NCBI GenBank assembly: GCA_964388665.1
Contig: CAYMBJ010000123.1
Span: 1-8,185, forward strand
Direction: 5' to 3'
Source: CALCCV01 sp964388665
GTDB taxonomy: Bacteria; Bdellovibrionota; Bdellovibrionia; Bdellovibrionales; Bdellovibrionaceae
DNA: 8,185 nt
Shown here: in pieces, positions 1 through 5,920 of the stretch
Layout of the letters: each line of letters opens with the position of its first letter
Numbering within the stretch: position 1 is the first letter of the stretch
Made by a program: the position numbers and the translations under genes
Notes under the pieces: generated by a model
Databases searched by the model: none
The model's input: the letters and a program-made list of their open reading frames with translations, nothing else
What the model was told of the DNA's origin: nothing

Positions 1-115
1 GCCTTGGGCCTTCTGGCGCGTTCTGCCTCAAAAATTATTGTCGAGTTGAGGCTAACAGGCTTTGATCTTGCCTGCCTATTGATGAGTTTTCTGGGTTTAC
101 TTTTTAGGGCGCTCA

Positions 116-121
116 TATACT
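116..121 (+). promoter_or_regulatory. Candidate -10 element of lptF (near-leaderless start)
   Basis: The hexamer TATACT matches the sigma-70 -10 consensus at five of six positions. It ends 9 bases before the GTG at 131, so the expected transcription start (about 128) would leave a leader of only a few bases. I see no convincing -35 hexamer 16-18 bases upstream. The lack of a Shine-Dalgarno fits a leaderless or near-leaderless transcript. This is inference from spacing alone. Confidence 0.35.
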
Positions 122-130
122 CTGATCTCA

Positions 131-1219
131 GTGAGCAAACGGGCGATCTCCTATATTTTTTTCGAACTTCTGCCGAGCTTTTTCTTGGGAATCGTGGTTT
201 TTGTCTTCATCATCTTGATGTTTCAGGTGCTTCGCCTTACGGATTTCGCGCTTGTGCACGGTGTAAGCCTTGTATCCTTGGCAAAAATCGTCGGCTTTAT
301 CTGTCTTGCGGTCGTACCAGCGCTGCTCCCCATGAGCTTGCTGTTTGCCGTACTCATGACCTACAATCGCTTAAGCTCAGATTCAGAAATCATAGCACTC
401 AAGGCCTGTGGTGTTTCGATGTGGTCTATTGTCGCTCCTGCAGCTCTTCTCGGTGCCCTTATTTTTGTTATGTCAGCTCAGACCACGTTTAAAATCGCGC
501 CATGGGGCAATCGTCAGTACGAAGTTTTATTTACTCAACTTGCCAATACGAAAGCAGCTGCCAACTTGCGGCCTGCGACCTTTTCTGAAGGCTTTTTCAA
601 TATGGTCATCTATGCCAATGAAGTGGACTCCAAAAGTGGCGTATTAAAAAATGTCTTTATTTATGACGAAAACTCAGAACCCCCGGTTACCGTTATAGCC
701 AAAGAAGGTTATATTATCCCAGACTCTCAGCTTCCTGGACATCGGGCGAAAATGCGATTGCTCAATGGCGAAATTCACCGAGCAAACAAGTCGCACACGA
801 AGATTTCGTTTGAATCTACCGAAATTCAGCTGGTCGACCCCATTATTAGTGAAGACCGCGAAAAATCGCCGCAAAGCCTAAGTTTTCATGAAATTCGTGA
901 AAAGCTCCAAACGCCGCTCGACGAAGAAAATCGAACACTGCTTGATGTCGAGTTTCACAAGCGTATAGCCATTTCTTTTTTGTGTTTTTCATTCGCTCTG
1001 TTGGGAGTTGGGCTCGGAGTGAATACCAATCGCCGCACACCAAAGGCTGGGGGCATGATTCTTTGCATAGGATTGATCATTTGCTACTGGATACTCTATT
1101 TGACCTGCGAGGGCCTCGCACGCTCACACACACTTCCTGCGGGTATCGCCATTTGGCTGCCAAATGCACTTTATTTTGGAATTGCCCTTTTTTCTTTGAG
1201 AAAAATCTGGATTCACTGA
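131..1219 (+). CDS. lptF: LPS export ABC transporter permease, LptF type (YjgP/YjgQ family)
   Basis: Inner-membrane permease subunit of the LptB2FG complex, which extracts LPS from the outer leaflet of the inner membrane and feeds it to the LptC/LptA bridge. The 362-residue product has the family architecture: hydrophobic segments near residues 8-35, 51-77 and 100-118, a periplasmic beta-rich middle (about 120-270), then three more segments near 276-297, 308-328 and 338-356. The cytoplasmic coupling motif DSEIIALKACGVS (residues 84-96) matches LptF better than LptG, as does length. The conserved FHKRIA start of the second membrane half is also present. The start is GTG at 131: an in-frame stop lies at 83-85 with no ATG between, and the N-terminus aligns with the usual first helix. 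There is no Shine-Dalgarno; see the -10 element. lptG is not in the window and may be upstream. Family assignment is firm; LptF over LptG is likely. Confidence 0.93.
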   Translation: MSKRAISYIFFELLPSFFLGIVVFVFIILMFQVLRLTDFALVHGVSLVSLAKIVGFICLAVVPALLPMSLLFAVLMTYNRLSSDSEIIALKACGVSMWSIVAPAALLGALIFVMSAQTTFKIAPWGNRQYEVLFTQLANTKAAANLRPATFSEGFFNMVIYANEVDSKSGVLKNVFIYDENSEPPVTVIAKEGYIIPDSQLPGHRAKMRLLNGEIHRANKSHTKISFESTEIQLVDPIISEDREKSPQSLSFHEIREKLQTPLDEENRTLLDVEFHKRIAISFLCFSFALLGVGLGVNTNRRTPKAGGMILCIGLIICYWILYLTCEGLARSHTLPAGIAIWLPNALYFGIALFSLRKIWIH

Positions 1220-1253
1220 ACGGTCATTTGTGAAGAATTCTGAAGTTTCACGT

Positions 1254-1327
1254 GGATGAAAGGACCATAAAGAAAATGAGCGATGTAGCAGCGTCCTTAC
1301 TACTATGGTCATCCCTGACCACATCGC
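1254..1327. repeat. Overlapping inverted repeats in the lptF/dprA convergent gap
   Basis: The convergent gap 1220-1462 holds no credible gene. Three exact inverted repeats interleave here: GACCATA (1263-1269) with TATGGTC (1304-1310), GCGATGT (1280-1286) with ACATCGC (1321-1327), and TGGTCA (1306-1311) with TGACCA (1316-1321) around a four-base loop. GGAT/ATCC (1254-1257, 1311-1314) could extend the first stem across a bulge. None is followed by a T-run on the plus strand, so it is not a textbook intrinsic terminator for lptF, although it could act as a 3' structure. The order a-b-a'-b' of the first two pairs would allow a pseudoknot. Confidence 0.4.
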
Positions 1328-1360
1328 CCCTCCCTGATTTCTATCATAAGTGGTGTTTCT

Positions 1361-1369
1361 AAAAAAAAA
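1361..1369 (-). terminator. Possible weak terminator tract for dprA (T9 on minus strand)
   Basis: Nine consecutive A on the plus strand give a T9 tract about 95 bases after the dprA stop in the direction of dprA transcription. The sequence just before it can form only a short A/T-rich stem, so it lacks the GC stem of a standard intrinsic terminator. It is the only T-run in the convergent gap in the right orientation. Low confidence. Confidence 0.2.
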
Positions 1370-1462
1370 CAAAGACTTTTTAAGATAATTTCATTTTGAT
1401 GAAGAATTAGAACACAGTGGTACAGCTAGAACTAGGTGTCGGTATGCACTTGCTGAATTCAA

Positions 1463-2461
1463 CTAGATATAGGAGCAATTTCTTTGCAACTGAGGCGTGT
1501 CCAATTGCCAACTCAGGGTTAAATCTTCGGCACAGCTCACCATTGCTCCGCCCAGTTTTAGCAATTCAATGTTCCCAGCATAGGATCTGCTTTCCGGATG
1601 ACCTGGAACCACATACAGTGGGCGACCTTGAATAAGGGCGGCATGAGCTGTGATCAACGTGCCACTTTTCTTTTTTGCTTCCACCACCAAAGTGGCTTCG
1701 GCCACGCCAGAGATCAGCCGATTGCGTTCAGCAAAGTAATATTTGCGCATTTTGGCCTGCAGGGGATACTCACTCATAATCGCCCCGCCGGCCGCGAATA
1801 TGCTGTCGAAAAGACGAACCAGGTTGGCTGGATAGACTTGCCCGAGGCCCGCCGGCAAAATCACGAGCGTCGGTAATTCCAAACCAATACTCAATAAGTG
1901 AGCGGCCTGGTCAATGCCAATGGCACCGCCACTGACTGAAAATACCTGATCCCCGCGCCCCTGGGCAAGAAAGGCATTGAGCTCCGTTTGCATCCAGCGC
2001 AAACTTTTGCAATCGGGATCTCGGCTGCCAACTATTGCCAACCCCTTACGCTGAAGCCACGGAGCAGAATGCCCCATATAGGCAAAACAAAGGGGCGGAT
2101 CGACAATGGTTGCCAATTTTCGCGGATAATCGGGATCTCCCCAGTAAACAAATTTATACCTCAATCCTGAACTCTGCCCATTGATCCGGATGGCAGAATT
2201 CTCTGACCTTAGGGTTTCGTCATAGAGCTCACGCAATCGTTGATAGTCAAAACCATTGGCGACCAATCCATCCACCAAAAGCTCGAGCCTCTCTGAAAAC
2301 GTTCGCCCCAGCTGCATGCGCACCACAGACTCTTGTAGATCCGTCAACACCGAGCCATTTGTAGATACAGTCTCATCAATGTTTTTTTGTAGCGAACGAT
2401 ATTTATTAGGACTCAGCTGCAAGCTTTTGACAAATTCGTAAATTATATTTTCTTCAATCAT
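1463..2461 (-). CDS. dprA: DNA-processing protein DprA (Smf), short form
   Basis: DprA binds single-stranded DNA taken up during natural transformation, protects it and loads RecA onto it in the cytoplasm. The Rossmann-like DprA domain is complete: YP..L with PP (residues 112-123), VGSR (144-147), SGGAIGID (177-184), GLGQVYP (205-211), SEYP (230-233), ERNRLISG (245-252), VVEA (259-262), SGTLITA (266-272) and VPG (285-287). The roughly 100 N-terminal residues are poorly conserved and stand where a SAM-like or HhH domain usually sits. At 332 residues the protein ends about 20 residues after the Rossmann core, so the C-terminal winged helix (DML1-like) found in many DprA proteins is absent. The ATG is the only in-frame start after an upstream stop codon, and has no clear Shine-Dalgarno. 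It is third in line after the TPR and LysM genes, 116 bases behind the latter. Confidence 0.95.
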   Translation of the reverse strand: MIEENIIYEFVKSLQLSPNKYRSLQKNIDETVSTNGSVLTDLQESVVRMQLGRTFSERLELLVDGLVANGFDYQRLRELYDETLRSENSAIRINGQSSGLRYKFVYWGDPDYPRKLATIVDPPLCFAYMGHSAPWLQRKGLAIVGSRDPDCKSLRWMQTELNAFLAQGRGDQVFSVSGGAIGIDQAAHLLSIGLELPTLVILPAGLGQVYPANLVRLFDSIFAAGGAIMSEYPLQAKMRKYYFAERNRLISGVAEATLVVEAKKKSGTLITAHAALIQGRPLYVVPGHPESRSYAGNIELLKLGGAMVSCAEDLTLSWQLDTPQLQRNCSYI

Positions 2462-2500
2462 ACATTTAAGAGATGCAAAACCATGCTCTATTTATTCTTT

Positions 2501-2565
2501 GAGCCACCTCAGCCAAGCGCAGTGGCTCGTCCGAGTCTCACACCAATTTCAAGTCAAGGCTTGAA
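2501..2565. repeat. Two inverted repeats in the LysM-dprA spacer
   Basis: The 116-base spacer between the LysM gene and dprA contains GAGCCAC/GTGGCTC (2501-2507 and 2522-2528, 14-base loop) and TTCAAG/CTTGAA (2548-2553 and 2560-2565, 6-base loop); both are perfect. On the minus strand neither is followed by a T-run, so they are not standard terminators. They could be RNA-processing or stabilising stems between cistrons, or operator-like sites for a separate dprA promoter. Only the symmetry is directly visible. Confidence 0.45.
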
Positions 2566-2577
2566 TCGAAACTGGCG

Positions 2578-3837
2578 TCAGTCTGGTGATCGATAACTAG
2601 ATATCGAGTCCATCATTTCGATTTCGGTATCGGATTGCACAACTATGCCAGTGGCGTAAGTGCCTTGTGATCGAACAACACGAACCTTGGCGATCGGCTT
2701 AGCATTGATCTTCACGCCGGTGGACCCTTTGCGCCGCTCCCAGTTTGGAAAAATTGTCAAAATCTCATTTCGATTGAAGCTTGCCTGTTCAGGTGAAAAC
2801 AAAAACACCAAAGATCCTAAACCCAGTGCGCGCCTGCCATTAAAGTACTCGCCACCAATTACAAAACCCGAGGTCGAACCTGGAGTCCCTGAGTTGAGTG
2901 TACTTGTTTCCTGAATCTGTGAATTGACCAAAATCGAGCCGACTTTCACAGGAAAAATGGCTCGCTTGATCGTGGCCCTATAGAGTCCTTCTTCTGGATT
3001 GACCACTTCGCCGATTTCCAGTTCGCCTTGCACTTGGATCAGATGCAAAGCCGGAATATCCAGGCCTAGGCTACTGATTCGCCCTTCATCAGAAATGGCT
3101 AAAAAGCGCCCGCTGCTCGCTCCGCGCAGCTTTACGATCACAGGCTGATTGGTAAATGCCGTCATAAATCCGGGCTCAGTCTCGACGACTTCACCCAGCG
3201 GTTCCTCTGGTATCACATCTGCATAGTAAGACACAATTCTAGAACTGATCGCTTTGGGTGGAGGCGGCAATTGAAACTCCACCTGTTGCACCTGCTCTTC
3301 ATCAAAAACCGAGTACTCAGGAATACTTGGCGGGAGCTTTTTCAACGCTGGCCGATTCTTAGTGTCCCAAGAAAACTGACCAGTTGAAGGATCCGTTTGA
3401 GAGGGCAGAGCCACAAGGGAGCCACTCCGCATCTGCTCTGGTCCCGAGCCGGAATTGGTCAATGTGACCTGTGGAGCCGATGTCATCGTGCCCGGCGAGA
3501 ACTTGATGCGCATTTGCGGTGAAATTTCATGAGGATTAAAGATAGAGTCTGCATTGACAGACCACATTTTCGGCCAATAATTCGGATCACCAAAAAGAGT
3601 CAATGAAATGCCCCAAAGTGTATCTCCTGATTGGACTTCATAACTCGTTGCACGCGCAGCAATGGCTTGCTCCCATGCGGATTGATCGGTGCCGCCTCGA
3701 TTGTAAGTTTCAAAAATTTTATGAAAGTATTGCTCTTTAGATATGTTGGGCTCGCTGGCTGCGACCAGCGATGCATCTACAAGATTAATCGTAACTAGAA
3801 AAAAGGAAAATTTTAAATAGCTGAATAGTTTGTTCAC
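2578..3837 (-). CDS. Secreted LysM-domain protein of unknown function
   Basis: A 419-residue protein with an N-terminal hydrophobic segment (about residues 8-26) ending in a plausible signal-peptidase site near VAAS-EP, so periplasmic or outer-envelope location is inferred. One LysM domain lies at about 65-115 (SYEVQSGDTLWGIS through IKFSPG); LysM modules bind the glycan of peptidoglycan. A Pro/Ser-rich linker (about 118-200) follows. The remaining 200 residues are rich in beta-type sequence with no catalytic motif I recognise; the end (KVRVVRSQGTYATGIVV, 384-400) recalls C-terminal beta modules seen in other LysM envelope proteins. The start is GTG with a good Shine-Dalgarno (GGGGA, plus-strand 3845-3849, seven bases away). 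It lies between the TPR gene and dprA, probably in one transcript. Exact role is unknown; a peptidoglycan scaffold is the simplest reading. Confidence 0.88.
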   Translation of the reverse strand: MNKLFSYLKFSFFLVTINLVDASLVAASEPNISKEQYFHKIFETYNRGGTDQSAWEQAIAARATSYEVQSGDTLWGISLTLFGDPNYWPKMWSVNADSIFNPHEISPQMRIKFSPGTMTSAPQVTLTNSGSGPEQMRSGSLVALPSQTDPSTGQFSWDTKNRPALKKLPPSIPEYSVFDEEQVQQVEFQLPPPPKAISSRIVSYYADVIPEEPLGEVVETEPGFMTAFTNQPVIVKLRGASSGRFLAISDEGRISSLGLDIPALHLIQVQGELEIGEVVNPEEGLYRATIKRAIFPVKVGSILVNSQIQETSTLNSGTPGSTSGFVIGGEYFNGRRALGLGSLVFLFSPEQASFNRNEILTIFPNWERRKGSTGVKINAKPIAKVRVVRSQGTYATGIVVQSDTEIEMMDSISSYRSPD

Positions 3838-3916
3838 AGATGAATCCCCAAAATGCTCCGTAATAAAGAACTATGTTCCTCTGTAATCTCGAAATCACAT
3901 TGAATTATTATGATTC

Positions 3917-4429
3917 TCATTTGATGAGCCGCATCTCCTCTCGCGCTTGAAATGCCTCAGGACTTTGAGGGTACTTTTTGGTCAAAATTGAGAAGTGGTT
4001 TTTGGCAAAACCATTCATATCAAGAGCTTTATAAATTTGCCCCTTGGCTAAATGTGCAGCAGGCACTTTGTTGGATCCTGGGTACTTTTTAATTATTCGA
4101 TCAAAAGCCAACAAAGATTTGCCAAACTCCTTTTTTTGATAATAGGCTAGCCCTTCCAAATAAAGTGAGTTGTCCAATAAAGGCGATAAGCTGAACTTTT
4201 TTTCCATTTGCTGTCTCAGTGAGTGGGTGATCGCAGGCTTACTGTCTTGATAGGATTTAAGAATCTCCACATACAAATCTTTTTCAGATTTCTTACTGGG
4301 ATCCTCGCCAGTTAGCTCTTTCATGAGATTGCTTTTCTTTTGCTTCTGCTTATAAAGTGCAGATTGATCAGTCGCTGCCTTAACAAAACTGAAATTGAAG
4401 AGCATAAATACTAAAACAATTTGCCTCAT
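3917..4429 (-). CDS. Small secreted TPR protein (CpoB/YbgF- or BamD-like repeats)
   Basis: A 170-residue protein starting with a signal peptide (MRQIVLVFMLFNFSFVKA, cleavage expected near residue 18), followed by a Lys-rich charged stretch (about 26-60) and two tetratricopeptide-like repeats at about 85-119 and 123-156. The repeats end in KKYPGS and KKYPQS, the signature of the periplasmic CpoB/YbgF and BamD type of TPR. This points to a periplasmic scaffold or adaptor, but the protein is too short for full CpoB or BamD and lacks a lipobox, so I give no symbol. The ATG has the best ribosome-binding site of the window (AGAGGTGA, plus-strand 4436-4443). It is the first gene of the presumed TPR-LysM-dprA operon; the LysM gene starts 79 bases downstream. 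Confidence 0.85.
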   Translation of the reverse strand: MRQIVLVFMLFNFSFVKAATDQSALYKQKQKKSNLMKELTGEDPSKKSEKDLYVEILKSYQDSKPAITHSLRQQMEKKFSLSPLLDNSLYLEGLAYYQKKEFGKSLLAFDRIIKKYPGSNKVPAAHLAKGQIYKALDMNGFAKNHFSILTKKYPQSPEAFQAREEMRLIK

Positions 4430-4455
4430 ACTTTATCACCTCTATTTCTCAAACA

Positions 4456-4485
4456 ATTATGACACGGCTTGAAATCCATCACCAA
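4456..4485 (-). promoter_or_regulatory. Candidate promoter of the TPR-LysM-dprA operon
   Basis: Reading the minus strand, CATAAT (plus 4456-4461) matches the -10 consensus at five of six positions. TTGGTG (plus 4480-4485) is a weak -35 (three of six) with an 18-base spacer. The -10 lies about 26 bases before the TPR start codon, leaving room for the AGAGGTGA ribosome-binding site. The weak -35 would suit an activated or low-level promoter. Confidence 0.35.
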
Positions 4486-4492
4486 GCAGTAG

Positions 4493-4501
4493 TTATCCAC
4501 A
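4493..4501 (+). promoter_or_regulatory. Perfect consensus DnaA box
   Basis: TTATCCACA is identical to the strong E. coli-type DnaA box (consensus TTATNCACA). It lies 8 bases upstream of the candidate -35 of the TPR-LysM-dprA operon, in the divergent gap with the comEC-like gene. I found no second exact box nearby, so it is more likely a regulatory or titration site than part of a replication origin. A single 9-mer can occur by chance. Confidence 0.4.
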
Positions 4502-4766
4502 ATTAATGTTGAGTACTCTTTTTTTTAGAGCACGGACAGTTTGCCTATCAAGGTTTTGAGCGAAATGATCGTCAAATATGCACTTATAACTACTTAATAT
4601 TACGACGAATTATCTGAAATTAAAGATTAACCAACACAAAAAATAACAGATCTTAAATTTAACCTGGCTACTTTCTAGATTTAGCCCTGAACCAGACAAT
4701 GGCCGGGGACACTGGCCCAATTGCCAGCACTTCACAAGGGTCACAATTTGGCCATCTCAGATTCTT

Positions 4767-4810
4767 AATTTCCGAGCCCCGTCAGCAACCAAAAGACAGG
4801 GGCCGAAATT
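4767..4810 (+). repeat. Bulged hairpin just upstream of the comEC-like frame
   Basis: AATTTC (4767-4772) pairs with GAAATT (4805-4810), G4774 with C4804, and GCCCC (4776-4780) with GGGGC (4799-4803). That makes 12 base pairs with two single-base bulges around an 18-base loop. It ends three bases before the GTG at 4814. No T-run follows, so a terminator is unlikely; in a comEC-like transcript it would form a leader stem next to the furthest upstream start codon. Confidence 0.4.
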
Positions 4811-4813
4811 CAA

Positions 4814-5920
4814 GTGCCACCCATTTCCGATGAATGTGCAGGAATGGCGTCGTCTCTGTTTTTGTCTTGGTTTTTTTCTTGGTTTCGGTCCCAGTCTCTA
4901 TCTCTTTCACGCTCTCGATTACGGCCATGGGGTTCAATGTATTTGGTATCAATCGTGCTGGTGTTATTTTTTTTTGTTTCTCCGCAATTCGCAGCGGTAC
5001 AGAAAAACGCAAGAGCCGCTCGTAAAGTATGCAATCAGCTCTTCAATGTTCACTTTAAAGAAGCTCAAGGTCCACTAAGAAGTTTCTTTTGTGGCGAGCC
5101 CGTTCGCGACAAACACGCCAAGCAAATGCTCAAGGAGTCAGGACTTCTTCACATCTTTGTGGTTTCCGGAGCGCATATTCTTCTCTTGGCATGGCTGTGT
5201 CAGCTGGCTCGGCTCAAGCGGCTCTTGATCTGGCCCTTGCTTTTGCTCTATGGCTTTGCCACGGGACTGGAGCCGCCCGTGGTGCGAGCTCTGCTATTTA
5301 TATTGCTAGCTGATCTGTCGGTTCTTGGTCTCCACGCCGGCTCTCTTTCTCGTCTAATGCTCACATTTATATTCACATTGGCTATTGCACCCAAGTGGCT
5401 TTTTTCGCTCTCGTTTATGATGAGTTTGTGGGCGTCTCTGGGTGTACAGATCTTCTTTTCACTGCAACGGCTTCAATCTTCTAAGCAAAGACTTTCACCT
5501 CTTGAGGCCAGCTTTAAGTTCTCTCTGTGGATGTATATTTTTATGCTACCGACGCTGCTACAGCAGCATCAACTGCCTATCAATGTCGTCTATAATTTTA
5601 TTCTAGGTCCCCTTTGCGGCTTACTTATGGCGCTGTTAGGCCTTTTGGGCTGGCTGCCATTTTTCACAGATCTGCTACATTTTTTGTTGAAAATTTTCTG
5701 GAAGACTCTAGGTCTCGCACACTATTTTCACTCGCAGCCCGCCCAAAAAATCAACTGGGCGGCTTTAAGGGAGCGAAATCTCACGCTCATGATGCTTCTG
5801 GTGTCACTAACTACGCTTGCCTATTTCTATTTTCGCAATCGTCAGCGACACCTCTATAATTTAAGAAGGCCGCTTCACCTTCCGGATGAGCACCACGAGT
5901 GCTCGATCTCAAGGTCTTAA
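4814..5920 (+). CDS. ComEC/Rec2-related competence membrane protein, channel domain only
   Basis: ComEC forms the inner-membrane channel through which transforming single-stranded DNA enters the cytoplasm. The Competence (ComEC/Rec2) domain shows ESGLLHIFVVSGAH (residues 108-121, matching the family sGl.HllaiSGlH), YGFATGLEPPVVRA (146-159, with the conserved RA), APKWLFSLSFMMS (192-204) and NVVYNFILGP (258-267), within many hydrophobic segments. At 368 residues at most it is about half a typical ComEC: the N-terminal OB-type domain (DUF4131) and the C-terminal metallo-beta-lactamase domain are missing, and neither follows downstream. The start is uncertain. GTG 4814 gives the longest frame; ATG 4844 and ATG 4937 are alternatives and none has a well-placed Shine-Dalgarno. 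The Arg-rich stretch before the first helix (residues 25-38) favours a start upstream of 4937. It is divergent from the dprA operon and convergent with ald. Confidence 0.85.
   Translation: MPPISDECAGMASSLFLSWFFSWFRSQSLSLSRSRLRPWGSMYLVSIVLVLFFFVSPQFAAVQKNARAARKVCNQLFNVHFKEAQGPLRSFFCGEPVRDKHAKQMLKESGLLHIFVVSGAHILLLAWLCQLARLKRLLIWPLLLLYGFATGLEPPVVRALLFILLADLSVLGLHAGSLSRLMLTFIFTLAIAPKWLFSLSFMMSLWASLGVQIFFSLQRLQSSKQRLSPLEASFKFSLWMYIFMLPTLLQQHQLPINVVYNFILGPLCGLLMALLGLLGWLPFFTDLLHFLLKIFWKTLGLAHYFHSQPAQKINWAALRERNLTLMMLLVSLTTLAYFYFRNRQRHLYNLRRPLHLPDEHHECSISRS
4852..4917 (+). repeat. Degenerate hexanucleotide tandem repeat, pyrimidine-rich
   Basis: Eleven consecutive 6-base units related to GTCTCT, GTCTTG and GTTTTT can be laid end to end. 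A 12-base sub-period is visible as two copies of TCTTGGTTTT or a close variant. The plus strand is almost all pyrimidine plus G. In the comEC-like frame it encodes alternating Ser and hydrophobic/Arg residues (about 13-36), so unit gain or loss would keep the frame. It explains the spurious alternating basic/acidic frames on the minus strand. Confidence 0.55.
5865..5904 (-). terminator. Tandem hairpins after ald, inside the 3' end of the comEC-like gene
   Basis: In the ald direction the stop codon is followed by GAGCAC/GTGCTC (plus 5888-5893 and 5899-5904, 5-base loop) and then GAAGG/CCTTC (plus 5865-5869 and 5878-5882, 8-base loop). The second is followed by TTAAATT rather than a long T-run. 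They could terminate or protect the ald mRNA while being part of the comEC-like coding sequence. Termination is inferred. Confidence 0.3.

Larger units (their letters stand above)
4430..4813. other. Divergent intergenic region between TPR gene and comEC-like gene
   Basis: No credible gene is present. The left half is AT-rich and holds the candidate promoter, the DnaA box, an 8-base palindrome GAGTACTC (4511-4518) running into T8, and an AT-only palindrome TTAAATTTAA (4653-4662). The right part (about 4695-4810) turns GC-rich and has several possible hairpins, including CTGGC/GCCAG (4712-4716 and 4723-4727) and the larger stem at 4767-4810. I see no strong sigma-70 promoter for the comEC-like gene. 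Confidence 0.6.

Noticed and set aside
4..492. Plus-strand open frame of 162 codons overlapping lptF
   Set aside because: From 131 on it is an out-of-frame reading of a clear LptF permease; the translated sequence has no family resemblance.
1598..1876. Plus-strand frame opposite dprA
   Set aside because: It is antisense to the conserved DprA core and resembles no known protein.
2501..2528. Intrinsic terminator after the LysM gene
   Set aside because: The stem is followed by A-rich, not T-rich, sequence in the direction of transcription.
4511..4533. Palindrome GAGTACTC followed by T8 as a terminator
   Set aside because: An 8-base palindrome with no loop cannot form a stable hairpin, and no plus-strand gene ends upstream of it.
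4430..4813. Possible replication origin in the AT-rich divergent gap
   Set aside because: Only one consensus DnaA box was found, with no cluster and no dnaA, dnaN, gidA or rpmH nearby.
4782..5034. Two minus-strand frames with alternating basic and acidic residues
   Set aside because: The pattern comes from the hexanucleotide repeat read on the other strand; the frames overlap each other and the comEC-like gene.
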